Of a DNA stretch of 39,817 bases, positions 1 through 9,519 are shown piece by piece. Every line of letters starts with the position of its first letter. Position 1 is the first letter of the stretch. The stretch comes from DASPUH01 sp964518505 (GTDB lineage: Bacteria > Chloroflexota > Limnocylindria > Limnocylindrales > CSP1-4), in the NCBI GenBank assembly GCA_964518505.1, contig CAZFGT010000024.1, forward strand, positions 1 through 39,817, written 5' to 3'. The notes beneath the pieces are model-generated. The model did no database searches, had not been told where the DNA came from, and saw only the letters and a program-made list of their open reading frames with translations. Both the position numbers and the translations under genes were made by a program.

Positions 1-874
1 TCACCGAGCTCAGGATCAGGGCCGTCGGGTTGATCACGTCCTTGCCGGCGTACTTGGGCGCCGAGCCATGGACCGCCTCGAAGATGGCCACCTCATCGCC
101 GTAGTTGCCTGAGGAGGCGAAGCCAAGGCCGCCCACCAGGCCGGAGGCGAGGTCACTGATGATGTCGCCGTTGAGGTTGGTGGTGACCACGATGTCGAAC
201 TGGGCGGGCTCCTTGACCAGCTGGTGGGCCACGTTGTCGATGATCAGGTGCTCGGCGCGGATGCCCGGGTACTCGGTCGCCAGCTGCTCGAAGACCCGTT
301 TGAAGAGGCCCTCGGTCAGCTTCATGATGTTGGCCTTGGTGGCCGCCGTGACCTTGGTGCGGCCCTCGCGCCGCGCCAGCTCGAAGGCGTAGCGGATGAT
401 CTTCTCCGACCCTTTGCGGGTGATCAGCTTGAGCCCCTGGGCCACGTCCGGCGTCTCGAGGTGCTCGATGCCGGCGTAGAGGTCCTCGATGTTCTCGCGC
501 ACGATGACCATGTCGATGCCCTCGCCCGCATAGCGGGTGGGCACGCCGGGCAGCTCGCGCGCGGGCCGCACGTTGGCATACGTCTCGAAGAGCTTGCGCA
601 GCGTGACGTTGGCGCTCTTCTCACCGAAGCCGACCGGCGTCTCCAGCGGGCCCTTGAGGGCCACCCGGGTCCGCTCGATCGAGTCGCGGGTCTCGCGCGG
701 CACGCCCGAACTGTCGCCGGCGCGGAACACGGCGGCCCCGGCGGCCGCCTCCTCCCAGGTGATGGCCACGCCGGCCGCCTCGATGATGCGCATCGCCGAG
801 CGGACGATCTCCGGCCCCACCCCGTCGCCCGGGATGACGGTCACGCGGTGGCTGGCTGCGGCGGTCGGGGGCAC
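1..874 (-). CDS. icd: Isocitrate dehydrogenase, Thermus-type (C-terminus cut by window edge)
   Basis: Oxidative decarboxylation of isocitrate to 2-oxoglutarate in the TCA cycle, cytosolic. The reverse-strand translation begins at a GTG at 874 and reads VTVIPGDGVGPEI, then LKGPLETPVGFGEKSANVT, then VRENIEDLYAGIEH, KANIMKLTEG, TTNLNGDIISDLASG and EAVHGSAPKYAGKDVINPT. These match the long Thermus thermophilus enzyme block for block as I recall it, so the missing C-terminal part may be some 200 residues. The NENIED-like segment (here RENIED) and the substrate-site SANVTLRK support isocitrate over 3-isopropylmalate. NAD versus NADP use cannot be fixed from what is visible. There is no Shine-Dalgarno site. 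TAGGAT lies 6 nt before the GTG, suggesting a leaderless transcript. The gene is divergent from the nucleoside hydrolase, with 48 nt between start codons. Confidence 0.92.
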   Translation of the reverse strand, partial: MPPTAAASHRVTVIPGDGVGPEIVRSAMRIIEAAGVAITWEEAAAGAAVFRAGDSSGVPRETRDSIERTRVALKGPLETPVGFGEKSANVTLRKLFETYANVRPARELPGVPTRYAGEGIDMVIVRENIEDLYAGIEHLETPDVAQGLKLITRKGSEKIIRYAFELARREGRTKVTAATKANIMKLTEGLFKRVFEQLATEYPGIRAEHLIIDNVAHQLVKEPAQFDIVVTTNLNGDIISDLASGLVGGLGFASSGNYGDEVAIFEAVHGSAPKYAGKDVINPTALILSSV

Positions 875-880
875 GGCCTA

Positions 881-916
881 ATCCTAGCGTCGGCGGGCCC
901 GGCCAGCCGGTAGCAT
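881..916. promoter_or_regulatory. Back-to-back leaderless promoters for icd and the nucleoside hydrolase
   Basis: On the minus strand TAGGAT (881-886) lies 6 nt before the icd GTG. On the plus strand TAGCAT (911-916) lies 6 nt before the hydrolase GTG at 923. Both fit a TANNNT -10 box placed so that transcription would start at or next to the start codon. No convincing -35 box is visible on either side, and the two promoters would share the same DNA. Confidence 0.5.
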
Positions 917-1916
917 CGCGGCGTGCCGGACCGCATCCCGATCCTCCTCGACGTCGACACCGGGATCGACGACGCCATGGCCCTGCTCTACGCCTGTGGC
1001 TCGCCGGAGGTGGAGCTGGTGGCGGTCACGTGCGTCAGCGGCAACGTCGGGGCGCGCCAGGTGGCGGAGAACACGCGGGCCCTGCTCGAGCTGGTGGGCC
1101 GCGGTGACGTGGAGGTCGCCCTCGGTCGCGAGGTGCCGCTCGTCCGGCCGCTCATGACCAGCCCCGAAACCCATGGCCCGCGTGGCATCGGCTACGCGAC
1201 ACTGCCGCCCGCCTCGCGGCCGCTCAGCTCGCGCCACGCCGCCGACCTGATCGCGGACGAGGCTCGACGGCGGCCCGGCGAGGTGACGCTGGTCGCGGTC
1301 GGGCCGCAGACCAACATCGCCGTGGCCCTGCAGCGGGAGCCCGCGCTGACCGGCCTGCTGCGCCGCTTCGTCTTCATGGGCGGCGCCTTCCGCGCACCGG
1401 GCAACACGACGCCGGTCAGCGAGTGGAACGTGGCGGTCGATCCTGATGCGGCCAAGGCCGTCGCCGATGCCTTCGGTACGGATGCCTTCAGGGCCTCCGG
1501 ACGCCCACTGCCACTGGCCCTGGGTCTCGACGTGACCGAGCAGGCGATCGTCCGGCCGGCCGACCTGGACCGCCTGTACGCCCGCGCGGGCGGCACGCCC
1601 GCGACCGACCCCGTCCTGCGCTTCATCGCCGATGCGCTGCGCTTCTACGTCGAGTTCCACGAGCGGTACGACGGGTTCAGCGGCGCCCACATGCACGACC
1701 CGCTGGCCCTCGCCGCGGCTCTTGACCCGACGCTGGTCACGACCGAGCCGGTGACCGTGGACGTGGAGCTGACGGGCACGCTGACCGGCGGCCAGACGGT
1801 CGCCGACTGGCGCCACCACTGGGGGCGGCCGCCCAACATGGACGTGGCGGTCGCGGTCCGGGCCGCCGATTTCCTGGAGCGCTTCATCGACCGCGTCGGC
1901 GCCCTGGCCGCCTCGG

Positions 1917-4265
<2,349 letters not shown>

Positions 4266-4398
4266 CTAAGGTCACTCCTCGTGTTGGGGCGACATCGTGC
4301 CACGTCACGGCGCATACGGCGCCTGACGGACTGGCGCCGACGCACATCGTCGTGGCAAGCTTGTGCTGGAGGGAGCCGCGCCCAAGGAGGTCTGACCG

Positions 4399-5244
4399 GT
4401 GGATTGGCTGTCCCGACAGTTCAGCACCCGCGTGATCGTGCTCATGCCCATCGCCATCGCCATCAACATCGTGCTCGGCGCCACCGTCCAGCAGGCGCTC
4501 AAGCTGCCCATCTACCTGGACTCGATCGGCACGATCCTCGTCGGCGTGGTGGCAGGCCCGTTCGCCGGTCTGCTCACCGGCGTCCTGTCCAACCTCATCT
4601 GGGGCTACCTGCTGCCCGCCCCGATCGGCTCGACGACCATCGGCCCGTTCGCCATCGTGGCCGGCGTCATCGGCCTGCTGGCCGGGGTGTGGGGCCGCCT
4701 GGGCCTGTTCCGGTCCCGGCGGGGCGAGAGAAGTTCGATCCCTGGCGCGGTGGTGGCGGTCATCCTCGTCGGCGCCCTAGCCGTCTACACGTACGCGCGC
4801 GCCTACGCCAGCCCGACCGACTTCCAGAACAACACCGGCTTCGATCCCGGCACCATCGACCAGTCGCGGATCTTCTTCCTGGTCATCCTCGTGGTCTTCG
4901 TGGCCCTCATCGCGGTGGCCCTGTTCCTGCGCCGCGACGTGGGCGCGGTGTACGCCATCGGCGCGGGCCTCGCGACCGGCATCGTCGCCGCGATCGTGTC
5001 GGCGCCCATCGCCGCGGTCGTCTTCGGCGGCGTGACCGGCAGCGGCACCGACCTGCTCGTGGCCGCCTTCCGCGCGGGCGGTGACAGCCTCGTGTCGGCG
5101 ACCCTCAAGCAGGGCCTCCTGTCCGACCCGATGGACAAGATGATCACCTCGTTCGTGGTCTTCTTCATCATCGGCAACCTCTCGCAGCGGTTCATCGCGC
5201 GGTTCCCCAACGGTGAGCGCCTGGTGTCGACGTCGTCGATGTGA
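4399..5244 (+). CDS. ECF transporter S component (substrate-binding membrane protein)
   Basis: Integral membrane substrate-capture subunit of an energy-coupling-factor importer. The 281-residue protein shows about seven or eight hydrophobic segments, beginning VIVLMPIAIAINIVLG and including the motif-like LKLPIYLDSIGTILVG followed by GPFAGLLTGVLSNLIWG, typical of S components that carry vitamins or precursors. It is longer than the usual 170-200 residues because of a polar loop near residues 139-160. The start is GTG with a textbook AAGGAGG at 4384-4390, 8 nt upstream. It overlaps the T-component start by 4 bp. Substrate is unknown. The nearby nucleoside hydrolase makes a nucleoside or base one candidate. 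I see no recognisable riboswitch in the 130-nt leader, only a GGCGCC-N9-GGCGCC hairpin at 4318-4338. Confidence 0.82.
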   Translation: MDWLSRQFSTRVIVLMPIAIAINIVLGATVQQALKLPIYLDSIGTILVGVVAGPFAGLLTGVLSNLIWGYLLPAPIGSTTIGPFAIVAGVIGLLAGVWGRLGLFRSRRGERSSIPGAVVAVILVGALAVYTYARAYASPTDFQNNTGFDPGTIDQSRIFFLVILVVFVALIAVALFLRRDVGAVYAIGAGLATGIVAAIVSAPIAAVVFGGVTGSGTDLLVAAFRAGGDSLVSATLKQGLLSDPMDKMITSFVVFFIIGNLSQRFIARFPNGERLVSTSSM

Positions 5245-6059
5245 CGACCGACCGACCGACCGGCTCCCCACCTGGTCCGCCCGACTTCGTCCTCCAGGCG
5301 CCGTCGGGCGCCTACCTGTCGCTGAACCCGGCCACCAAGCTGCTGGTGGCCGCGGTGGAGGTCGAGGCGGCCTTCCTGGTCGGCACGTGGACCGGGCCCA
5401 TCCTGGTGCTGCTCCTCGTGCTCGCGTCGGCGGCCATCGCCGGGGTCATGCCACGTCTCGCTGTGATCGTGGCCGTGACGGTCCCCATCGTGGCCTCGAT
5501 CATGCTGATCAACGGCTTCCTGTACCCCGGCGCGGTCGATGTCTTCGTGCGCATCGGACCGCTCGCCCCCTCCGTGTCGGGCTTCCTGTTCGGCCTGCAG
5601 ATCACGCTGCGGCTGCTGGCCGCCTCACTTGCCCTCGCGGTCGCCTACCTCGCCACCCGCACGGACGACCTCCTGTCCGACCTTGAGCGACGCGGCTTCG
5701 GGCGGCGCGCCACGTACGTCATCGGCTCGGCCATCGAGACGGTCCCCCGCACGGTGGATCGCGCGGCGGAGATCGTGGACGCGCAACGCTCGCGCGGCCT
5801 GGACACGGAGGGCCGCTGGTGGCGGCGGGCGCGCGGCATCGTGCCGCTGGCGGCGCCGGTGGTCTTCGGGGCCCTCACGGAGGTGGAGGAGCGCACGATG
5901 GCGCTGGAGGCGCGTGCCTTCTCCACGCCTGGGCCGCGCACCGTCCTGCGCGTCCTGCCGGACTCCACCCCGCAGCGACTCGTGCGCTACGCGCTGCTGC
6001 TGGCGCTCGTGGCGATGATCGTGGGGCGCATCGCCGGCCCGCTCGGCGTGCTCCCGTGA
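5241..6059 (+). CDS. ecfT: ECF transporter T component (transmembrane coupling protein)
   Basis: Membrane scaffold that couples ATP hydrolysis by the two A subunits to movement of the S component. The 272-residue protein has hydrophobic segments at about 30-100, 110-140 and 245-270. The cytoplasmic coupling helices carry the two ARG-type signatures seen in EcfT, here AQRSRGLD (near 180) and EARAFS (near 223). The GTG start overlaps the S-component TGA by 4 bp (GTGA), and its own TGA overlaps the next GTG, so translation of the whole cassette is coupled. Length is typical of the family. Confidence 0.88.
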   Translation: MTTDRPTGSPPGPPDFVLQAPSGAYLSLNPATKLLVAAVEVEAAFLVGTWTGPILVLLLVLASAAIAGVMPRLAVIVAVTVPIVASIMLINGFLYPGAVDVFVRIGPLAPSVSGFLFGLQITLRLLAASLALAVAYLATRTDDLLSDLERRGFGRRATYVIGSAIETVPRTVDRAAEIVDAQRSRGLDTEGRWWRRARGIVPLAAPVVFGALTEVEERTMALEARAFSTPGPRTVLRVLPDSTPQRLVRYALLLALVAMIVGRIAGPLGVLP

Positions 6060-6847
6060 GCCTGCGCCTGGAGGGCGTCTCGTACCGCTACGCCGGATCG
6101 ACCGCCACCGTCTTGTCGGAGGTCGACCTCGTGGTCGAGCGCGGGGAGGTGGTCGGGCTGGTGGGCGCCAACGAGGCGGGCAAGACCACCCTCTGCCTGG
6201 TCGCCGCCGGACTCGCTCCGGCGACCATCGGCGGCCGCCTGCAGGGCACCGTCCACATCGACGACCTCGCCACCGCGGCCGCGCGGCCGTTCGAACTGGC
6301 GCAGCGCTGCGGCACGCTGTTCCAGAACCCCGCCACGCAGCTCTCGGGCACGGCGCCGACGGTTTGGGAGGAGATCGCCTTCGGGCCGCGCAACCTGGCG
6401 CTGCCGCTCGCCGAGGTCGTGGCACGGGTGGACGAGGCCGTCCGGCTCCTGGCCATCGGCGACCTGGTGCGGCGCGATCCGGCCCGCCTCTCGGGCGGCC
6501 AGGCCCAGCTCATCGCCCTTGCCGGGGTCCTCGCCCTGCAGCCGGCGTACCTCATCCTGGATGAGCCGACCAGCCAGCTGGATCCGCAGGGCACGCGCCT
6601 CGTGGGTGACGCGCTGGCGGCCCTGGCCGCCCACTCGAACGCCGGCGTCCTGATCGTCGAGCACAAGACGGACCTGTTGGCAGGCCTGGCCTCACGCGTG
6701 GCCGTGATCGAGGCCGGCCGGCTCGTGGCTGCCGGCCCCGCGGCGGACACCCTGGGGGACGAACGCCTGCCGGGTTGGGGCGTGCAGCCGCCGTCTGCCG
6801 TCCGCCTGGGGCGGGCGGCAGCCGCTGCCGGGGTCTCCCTTGGCTGA
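6056..6847 (+). CDS. ecfA: ECF transporter ATPase A1
   Basis: Cytoplasmic ABC ATPase of the ECF importer, 263 residues. The start is the GTG at 6056 that overlaps the T-component TGA; it gives MSLRLEGVSYRYAG, the normal beginning for this family. Walker A reads GANEAGKTT, with glutamate where GxNGxGKST is usual. The signature motif LSGGQAQLIAL and Walker B YLILDEPTSQLDP are intact, and a switch histidine follows in VEHKTD. The Q-loop region LFQNPATQ is also clear. The 3' end overlaps the TTG start of the second ATPase by 8 bp. It would form a heterodimer with that protein. Confidence 0.9.
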   Translation: MSLRLEGVSYRYAGSTATVLSEVDLVVERGEVVGLVGANEAGKTTLCLVAAGLAPATIGGRLQGTVHIDDLATAAARPFELAQRCGTLFQNPATQLSGTAPTVWEEIAFGPRNLALPLAEVVARVDEAVRLLAIGDLVRRDPARLSGGQAQLIALAGVLALQPAYLILDEPTSQLDPQGTRLVGDALAALAAHSNAGVLIVEHKTDLLAGLASRVAVIEAGRLVAAGPAADTLGDERLPGWGVQPPSAVRLGRAAAAAGVSLG

Positions 6848-7837
6848 CGCGATCGCTCCCTCCAGCGGGCTGGCCCTGGCGACCGAGGGGCTGGGCTTCG
6901 TCTACCCGGACGGCACACGCGCGCTCGAGGGCGTAGACCTGCGCATCGCCGCCGGCGAGCAGGTCGCCCTGATCGGCCAGAACGGCTCCGGCAAGTCCAC
7001 CCTCGTGCGCCACTTCGATGGGCTGCTGCGGGCCACCACCGGGCGCGTCCTGGTGGGTGGCGAGCCGGTGGGGCAGCGCCATGTGGCCGACCTGGCCCAC
7101 CTGGTGGGCATCGTCTTCCAGAACCCCGACCGCCAGATCTTCGCCGGACGGGTCCGCGCGGAGGTGGCCTTCGGCCCGCGCAACCTGGGCATGCAGGGTG
7201 GCGAGCTGGACGAGCGGGTAACGGCTGCCCTGCAGGCGGTCGGCCTGGCGGGATCAGAAGGTGTGAATCCGTACGACCTGGGCTACTCGCGACGCAAGCT
7301 GCTTGGCATGGCGTCGGTGCTGGCGATGGCCACGCCGGCCGTCGTCCTCGATGAGCCCACGACCGGCCAGGACGCCCGCGGCGTCGCCCGGGTCCGCGAG
7401 ATCGTCGCCAGGCTGGCCGCAGCGGGCCGCACCGTCGTGACCATCAGCCACGACATGACCTTCGTGGCCGAGGTCTTCCCCCGCCTCGTCGTCATGCGGG
7501 CCGGACGGGTGATCCTGGACGGGCCGCCCGCCGAGGTCTTCGCGGAGGCGAACTGGCCGACCCTCGCCACGACGTACCTGGACCCGCCGCTCGCCGCNNN
7601 NNNNNNNNNNNNNNNNNNNNNNNNNNNNNNNNNNNNNNNNNNNNNNNNNNNNNNNNNNNNNNNNNNNNNNNNNNNNNNNNNNNNNNNNNNNNNNNNNCGG
7701 AGGCGAACTGGCCGACCCTCGCCACGACGTACCTGGACCCGCCGCTCGCCGCGCGCGAAGGCACGCGTCTGGGCCTGGGTGCGACGCCGTCCGAGGCGAG
7801 CCTCATCGCCGCCCTCCGCGCGCGCCGCGCGACCTAG
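6840..7837 (+). CDS. ecfA: ECF transporter ATPase A2 (interrupted by an assembly gap)
   Basis: Second ECF ABC ATPase. Walker A is GQNGSGKST, the Q-loop region is VFQNPDRQIF and Walker B is VVLDEPTTGQD with a switch histidine in ISHDMTF. The canonical LSGGQ signature is replaced by LGYSRRK, so one composite ATP site of the A1/A2 pair is degenerate. The frame breaks at 100 Ns (7598-7697). The 55 bases after the gap repeat the 55 before it exactly. Removing the Ns and one copy (155 bases) restores a continuous frame ending ARRAT at TAG 7835-7837, for a 280-residue protein of normal length. It is therefore not a pseudogene. The TTG start at 6840 is chosen from the reading frame and overlap. The stop codon overlaps the stop of the convergent JAMM gene. 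Confidence 0.85.
7543..7752 (+). repeat. Exact 55-bp duplication flanking the gap (contig-end overlap)
   Basis: Bases 7543-7597 and 7698-7752 are identical over 55 bp and directly abut the N run on both sides. A 55-bp overlap equals a common final k-mer length in short-read assemblers, so this looks like an unmerged contig overlap. Collapsing it makes the second ECF ATPase a single open frame, which supports the artefact reading. Confidence 0.93.
7598..7697. other. Assembly gap of exactly 100 N
   Basis: A run of 100 unknown bases, a conventional scaffold gap size rather than a measured distance. The flanks show that the two contigs actually overlap, so the true gap length is probably zero. 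Confidence 0.97.
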
Positions 7838-8271
7838 GTGAGCTGGAGCGGGACCTCGGTGATCGTGCCGTCCAGGATCGTCCAGGCGCGGACCTCGGGG
7901 GCGTCCGGGTCGCGCAGCGAGCACAGCAGGTACAAGGCGTCGGGGTAGGCCGCCAGCCGGACGTCCGTGGCGGAGGGTCGCGGGGCGCTCGCGACATGGG
8001 AGTGGAAGATGCCCCACACGACCTCATCGGCGTCGTCGATGGCAAGCATCACCCTGAGCTGCTCGACCGGGTCGATCTGGTAGAAGAAGGGCGAGGCGGC
8101 CGCGTTGCGCAGGCCGTGGAAGGCGGTCGCGGCGCCGCCGGCGAAGGCGCTGCGGGGCCCCGCCAGGATGCCGCACGCCTCGTTGGGCATGGCCGCCCTG
8201 GACCAGGCCACGAGTTCGTCACGCAGGGTCGCCGGCAGGTGGGCCACCGCCGGTGACTCCGCCGGGCTCAC
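7834..8271 (-). CDS. mec: JAMM/Mov34 metallopeptidase, Mec+-like (sulfur-carrier protease)
   Basis: Zinc peptidase of the JAB1/MPN fold. In mycobacteria the homologous Mec+ cuts cysteine from the CysO-cysteine adduct, completing cysteine synthesis. The 145-residue product shows the full JAMM set: E31 in NEACGIL, then H90-S-H92 and, ten residues on, D103 (HSHVASAPRPSATD). I chose the GTG at 8271 because it overlaps the cysM TGA as GTGA. A longer reading from 8325 would overlap cysM by 58 bases and add arginine-rich residues. It is last in the sulfur cluster, directly after cysM and cysO, as in the mycobacterial mec-cysO-cysM locus although the gene order differs. Its stop codon overlaps that of the convergent ECF ATPase at CTAG. 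Confidence 0.88.
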   Translation of the reverse strand: MSPAESPAVAHLPATLRDELVAWSRAAMPNEACGILAGPRSAFAGGAATAFHGLRNAAASPFFYQIDPVEQLRVMLAIDDADEVVWGIFHSHVASAPRPSATDVRLAAYPDALYLLCSLRDPDAPEVRAWTILDGTITEVPLQLT

Positions 8272-9251
8272 CACCAGTTGCGTGTCTCCGCATCGGCCTC
8301 GAGCTCGGCCAGGTCGCGTGTCCACAGGCCGTCCGACAGGTACTTCCAGCCGCCATCGGCAAGCAGCAGCACGAGCGTGCCGCGCTGCATCGTCTCGGCC
8401 ACGCGGCGCGCCGCCACGAGGACGGCGCCGGACGACACGCCGCCCAGGATGCCCTCCCGCTCCAGCAGCGCCCGCAGGCCCCGGATGGCGTCGGTGCTCG
8501 AGACCAGGAAGCGGCCGTCGAGCATCGCCGTATCCAGGATCTCCGGCACGAAGCCGTCGGCCAGGGAGCGGAGACCCTGCACCTGCTCCCCGGGCAGCGG
8601 CTCGGCGGCGATGAGGCGCACGGCGGGGTTGGCCTCGCGCAGCCGGCGGCCGGCCCCCATGAGCGTGCCGCCCGTGCCCAGCCCGGCGACGAAGACGTCG
8701 ACCTCCGGGCAGGCAGCCAGGATCTCCGGGCCGGTGGTCTCGTAGTGGGCGCGCGGGTTGGCGGCGTTCGCGTACTGGTCGGCCATGACGTACCGGTCGT
8801 CCTCCACCGCCAGGCGCCGGGCGAGGGCGATCGCGCCGTTGGAGCCCAGCGCCCCCGGCGACTCGATGATCTCCGCGCCGTAGAGCGTCAGCAGCTGCCG
8901 CCGCTCCTGCGTGACGTTGTCGGGCAGCACGACCGTGAGGGGATGGCCGTGGCGCCGGGCCAGCATGGCCATGGCGATACCCGTGTTGCCGCTGGTCGCC
9001 TCCAGGATCGAGACGCCCGGCCGCAGTCGGCCGGAGGCCTCGAGGTCGGCCAGGAGGGCCCGCGCGATGCGGTCCTTGACCGATCCGCTGGGGTTGAGGC
9101 CCTCCAGCTTGGCCAGCAGCCGGACCCCGGGGCGTGGTGACAGGGCGGGGAGCTCCACGAGCGGCGTGTGCCCGATGGCCGTCTCGATCGAGTCGAAGCG
9201 CGGCGCTCCGACCTCCGCCGCCGTCAGCACCGGCGTCCCCGGATCAGGCAC
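8268..9251 (-). CDS. cysM: Cysteine synthase CysM, sulfur-carrier dependent type
   Basis: PLP enzyme of the beta-replacement family. By similarity to Mycobacterium tuberculosis CysM it would use O-phosphoserine and thiocarboxylated CysO to make CysO-cysteine. The 327-residue protein has the PLP lysine K59 in NPSGSVKDR, the TSGNTG loop (86-91) and the GTGGT phosphate loop (192-196). R228 in GLRSLADGFVPE aligns with the arginine that gives the mycobacterial enzyme its phosphoserine preference. The C-terminal segment GGWKYLSDG followed by a tail ending in WW is also CysM-like and distinct from CysK. The GTG start overlaps the end of cysO by 8 bp. Gene context (cysO, mec) strongly supports the carrier-dependent reaction over the free-sulfide one. 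Confidence 0.9.
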   Translation of the reverse strand: MPDPGTPVLTAAEVGAPRFDSIETAIGHTPLVELPALSPRPGVRLLAKLEGLNPSGSVKDRIARALLADLEASGRLRPGVSILEATSGNTGIAMAMLARRHGHPLTVVLPDNVTQERRQLLTLYGAEIIESPGALGSNGAIALARRLAVEDDRYVMADQYANAANPRAHYETTGPEILAACPEVDVFVAGLGTGGTLMGAGRRLREANPAVRLIAAEPLPGEQVQGLRSLADGFVPEILDTAMLDGRFLVSSTDAIRGLRALLEREGILGGVSSGAVLVAARRVAETMQRGTLVLLLADGGWKYLSDGLWTRDLAELEADAETRNWW

Positions 9252-9519
9252 CGCCGGCCATCGCGGGCAGGATCGTGATCGTGTCGCGCTCCGTCACGGG
9301 CGTCGCCAGGGCGTCCAGGTAGCGGACGTCCTGGTCGTTGAGATAGACGTTGACGAAGCGATGCAGTTCGCCCTCGGCAGAGAGCAGCTGGCCGCGCAGC
9401 GCCGGATGCTGGGCCACCAGGGCCTCCAGCACGGCGCCGACCGTGGCGCCATCCACGCTGAGCTGCTTCTGGTCGCCGGCCGAGGCGCGCAGGACCGGCG
9501 GGATGCGGACCGTGCTCAT
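9244..9519 (-). CDS. cysO: MoaD/ThiS-family sulfur carrier, CysO-like
   Basis: Small beta-grasp (ubiquitin-like) protein, 91 residues. Its C-terminal glycine is adenylated and converted to a thiocarboxylate that donates sulfur. It begins MSTVRIPPVLR, contains a FVNVYLNDQDVRYLD segment typical of CysO/ThiS relatives, and ends DTITILPAMAGGA. The terminal Gly-Gly is followed by one extra alanine, so a processing step may be needed before activation. The neighbouring JAMM peptidase is the obvious candidate, as for QbsE/QbsD in Pseudomonas. The start overlaps the stop of the rhodanese-MoeB gene by 4 bp. MoaD (molybdopterin) or ThiS (thiamine) function is less likely, given cysM and mec next door. 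Confidence 0.87.
   Translation of the reverse strand: MSTVRIPPVLRASAGDQKQLSVDGATVGAVLEALVAQHPALRGQLLSAEGELHRFVNVYLNDQDVRYLDALATPVTERDTITILPAMAGGA

Noticed and set aside
4281..4398. Riboswitch in the leader of the ECF transporter
   Set aside because: I could match no known vitamin or nucleobase riboswitch core; only a GGCGCC hairpin is present.
6840..7837. Pseudogene call for the second ECF ATPase
   Set aside because: The frame is restored exactly when the duplicated contig end and Ns are removed.
7492..8017. Open frames crossing the N gap
   Set aside because: They exist only because of the artificial gap and the duplicated 55 bp.
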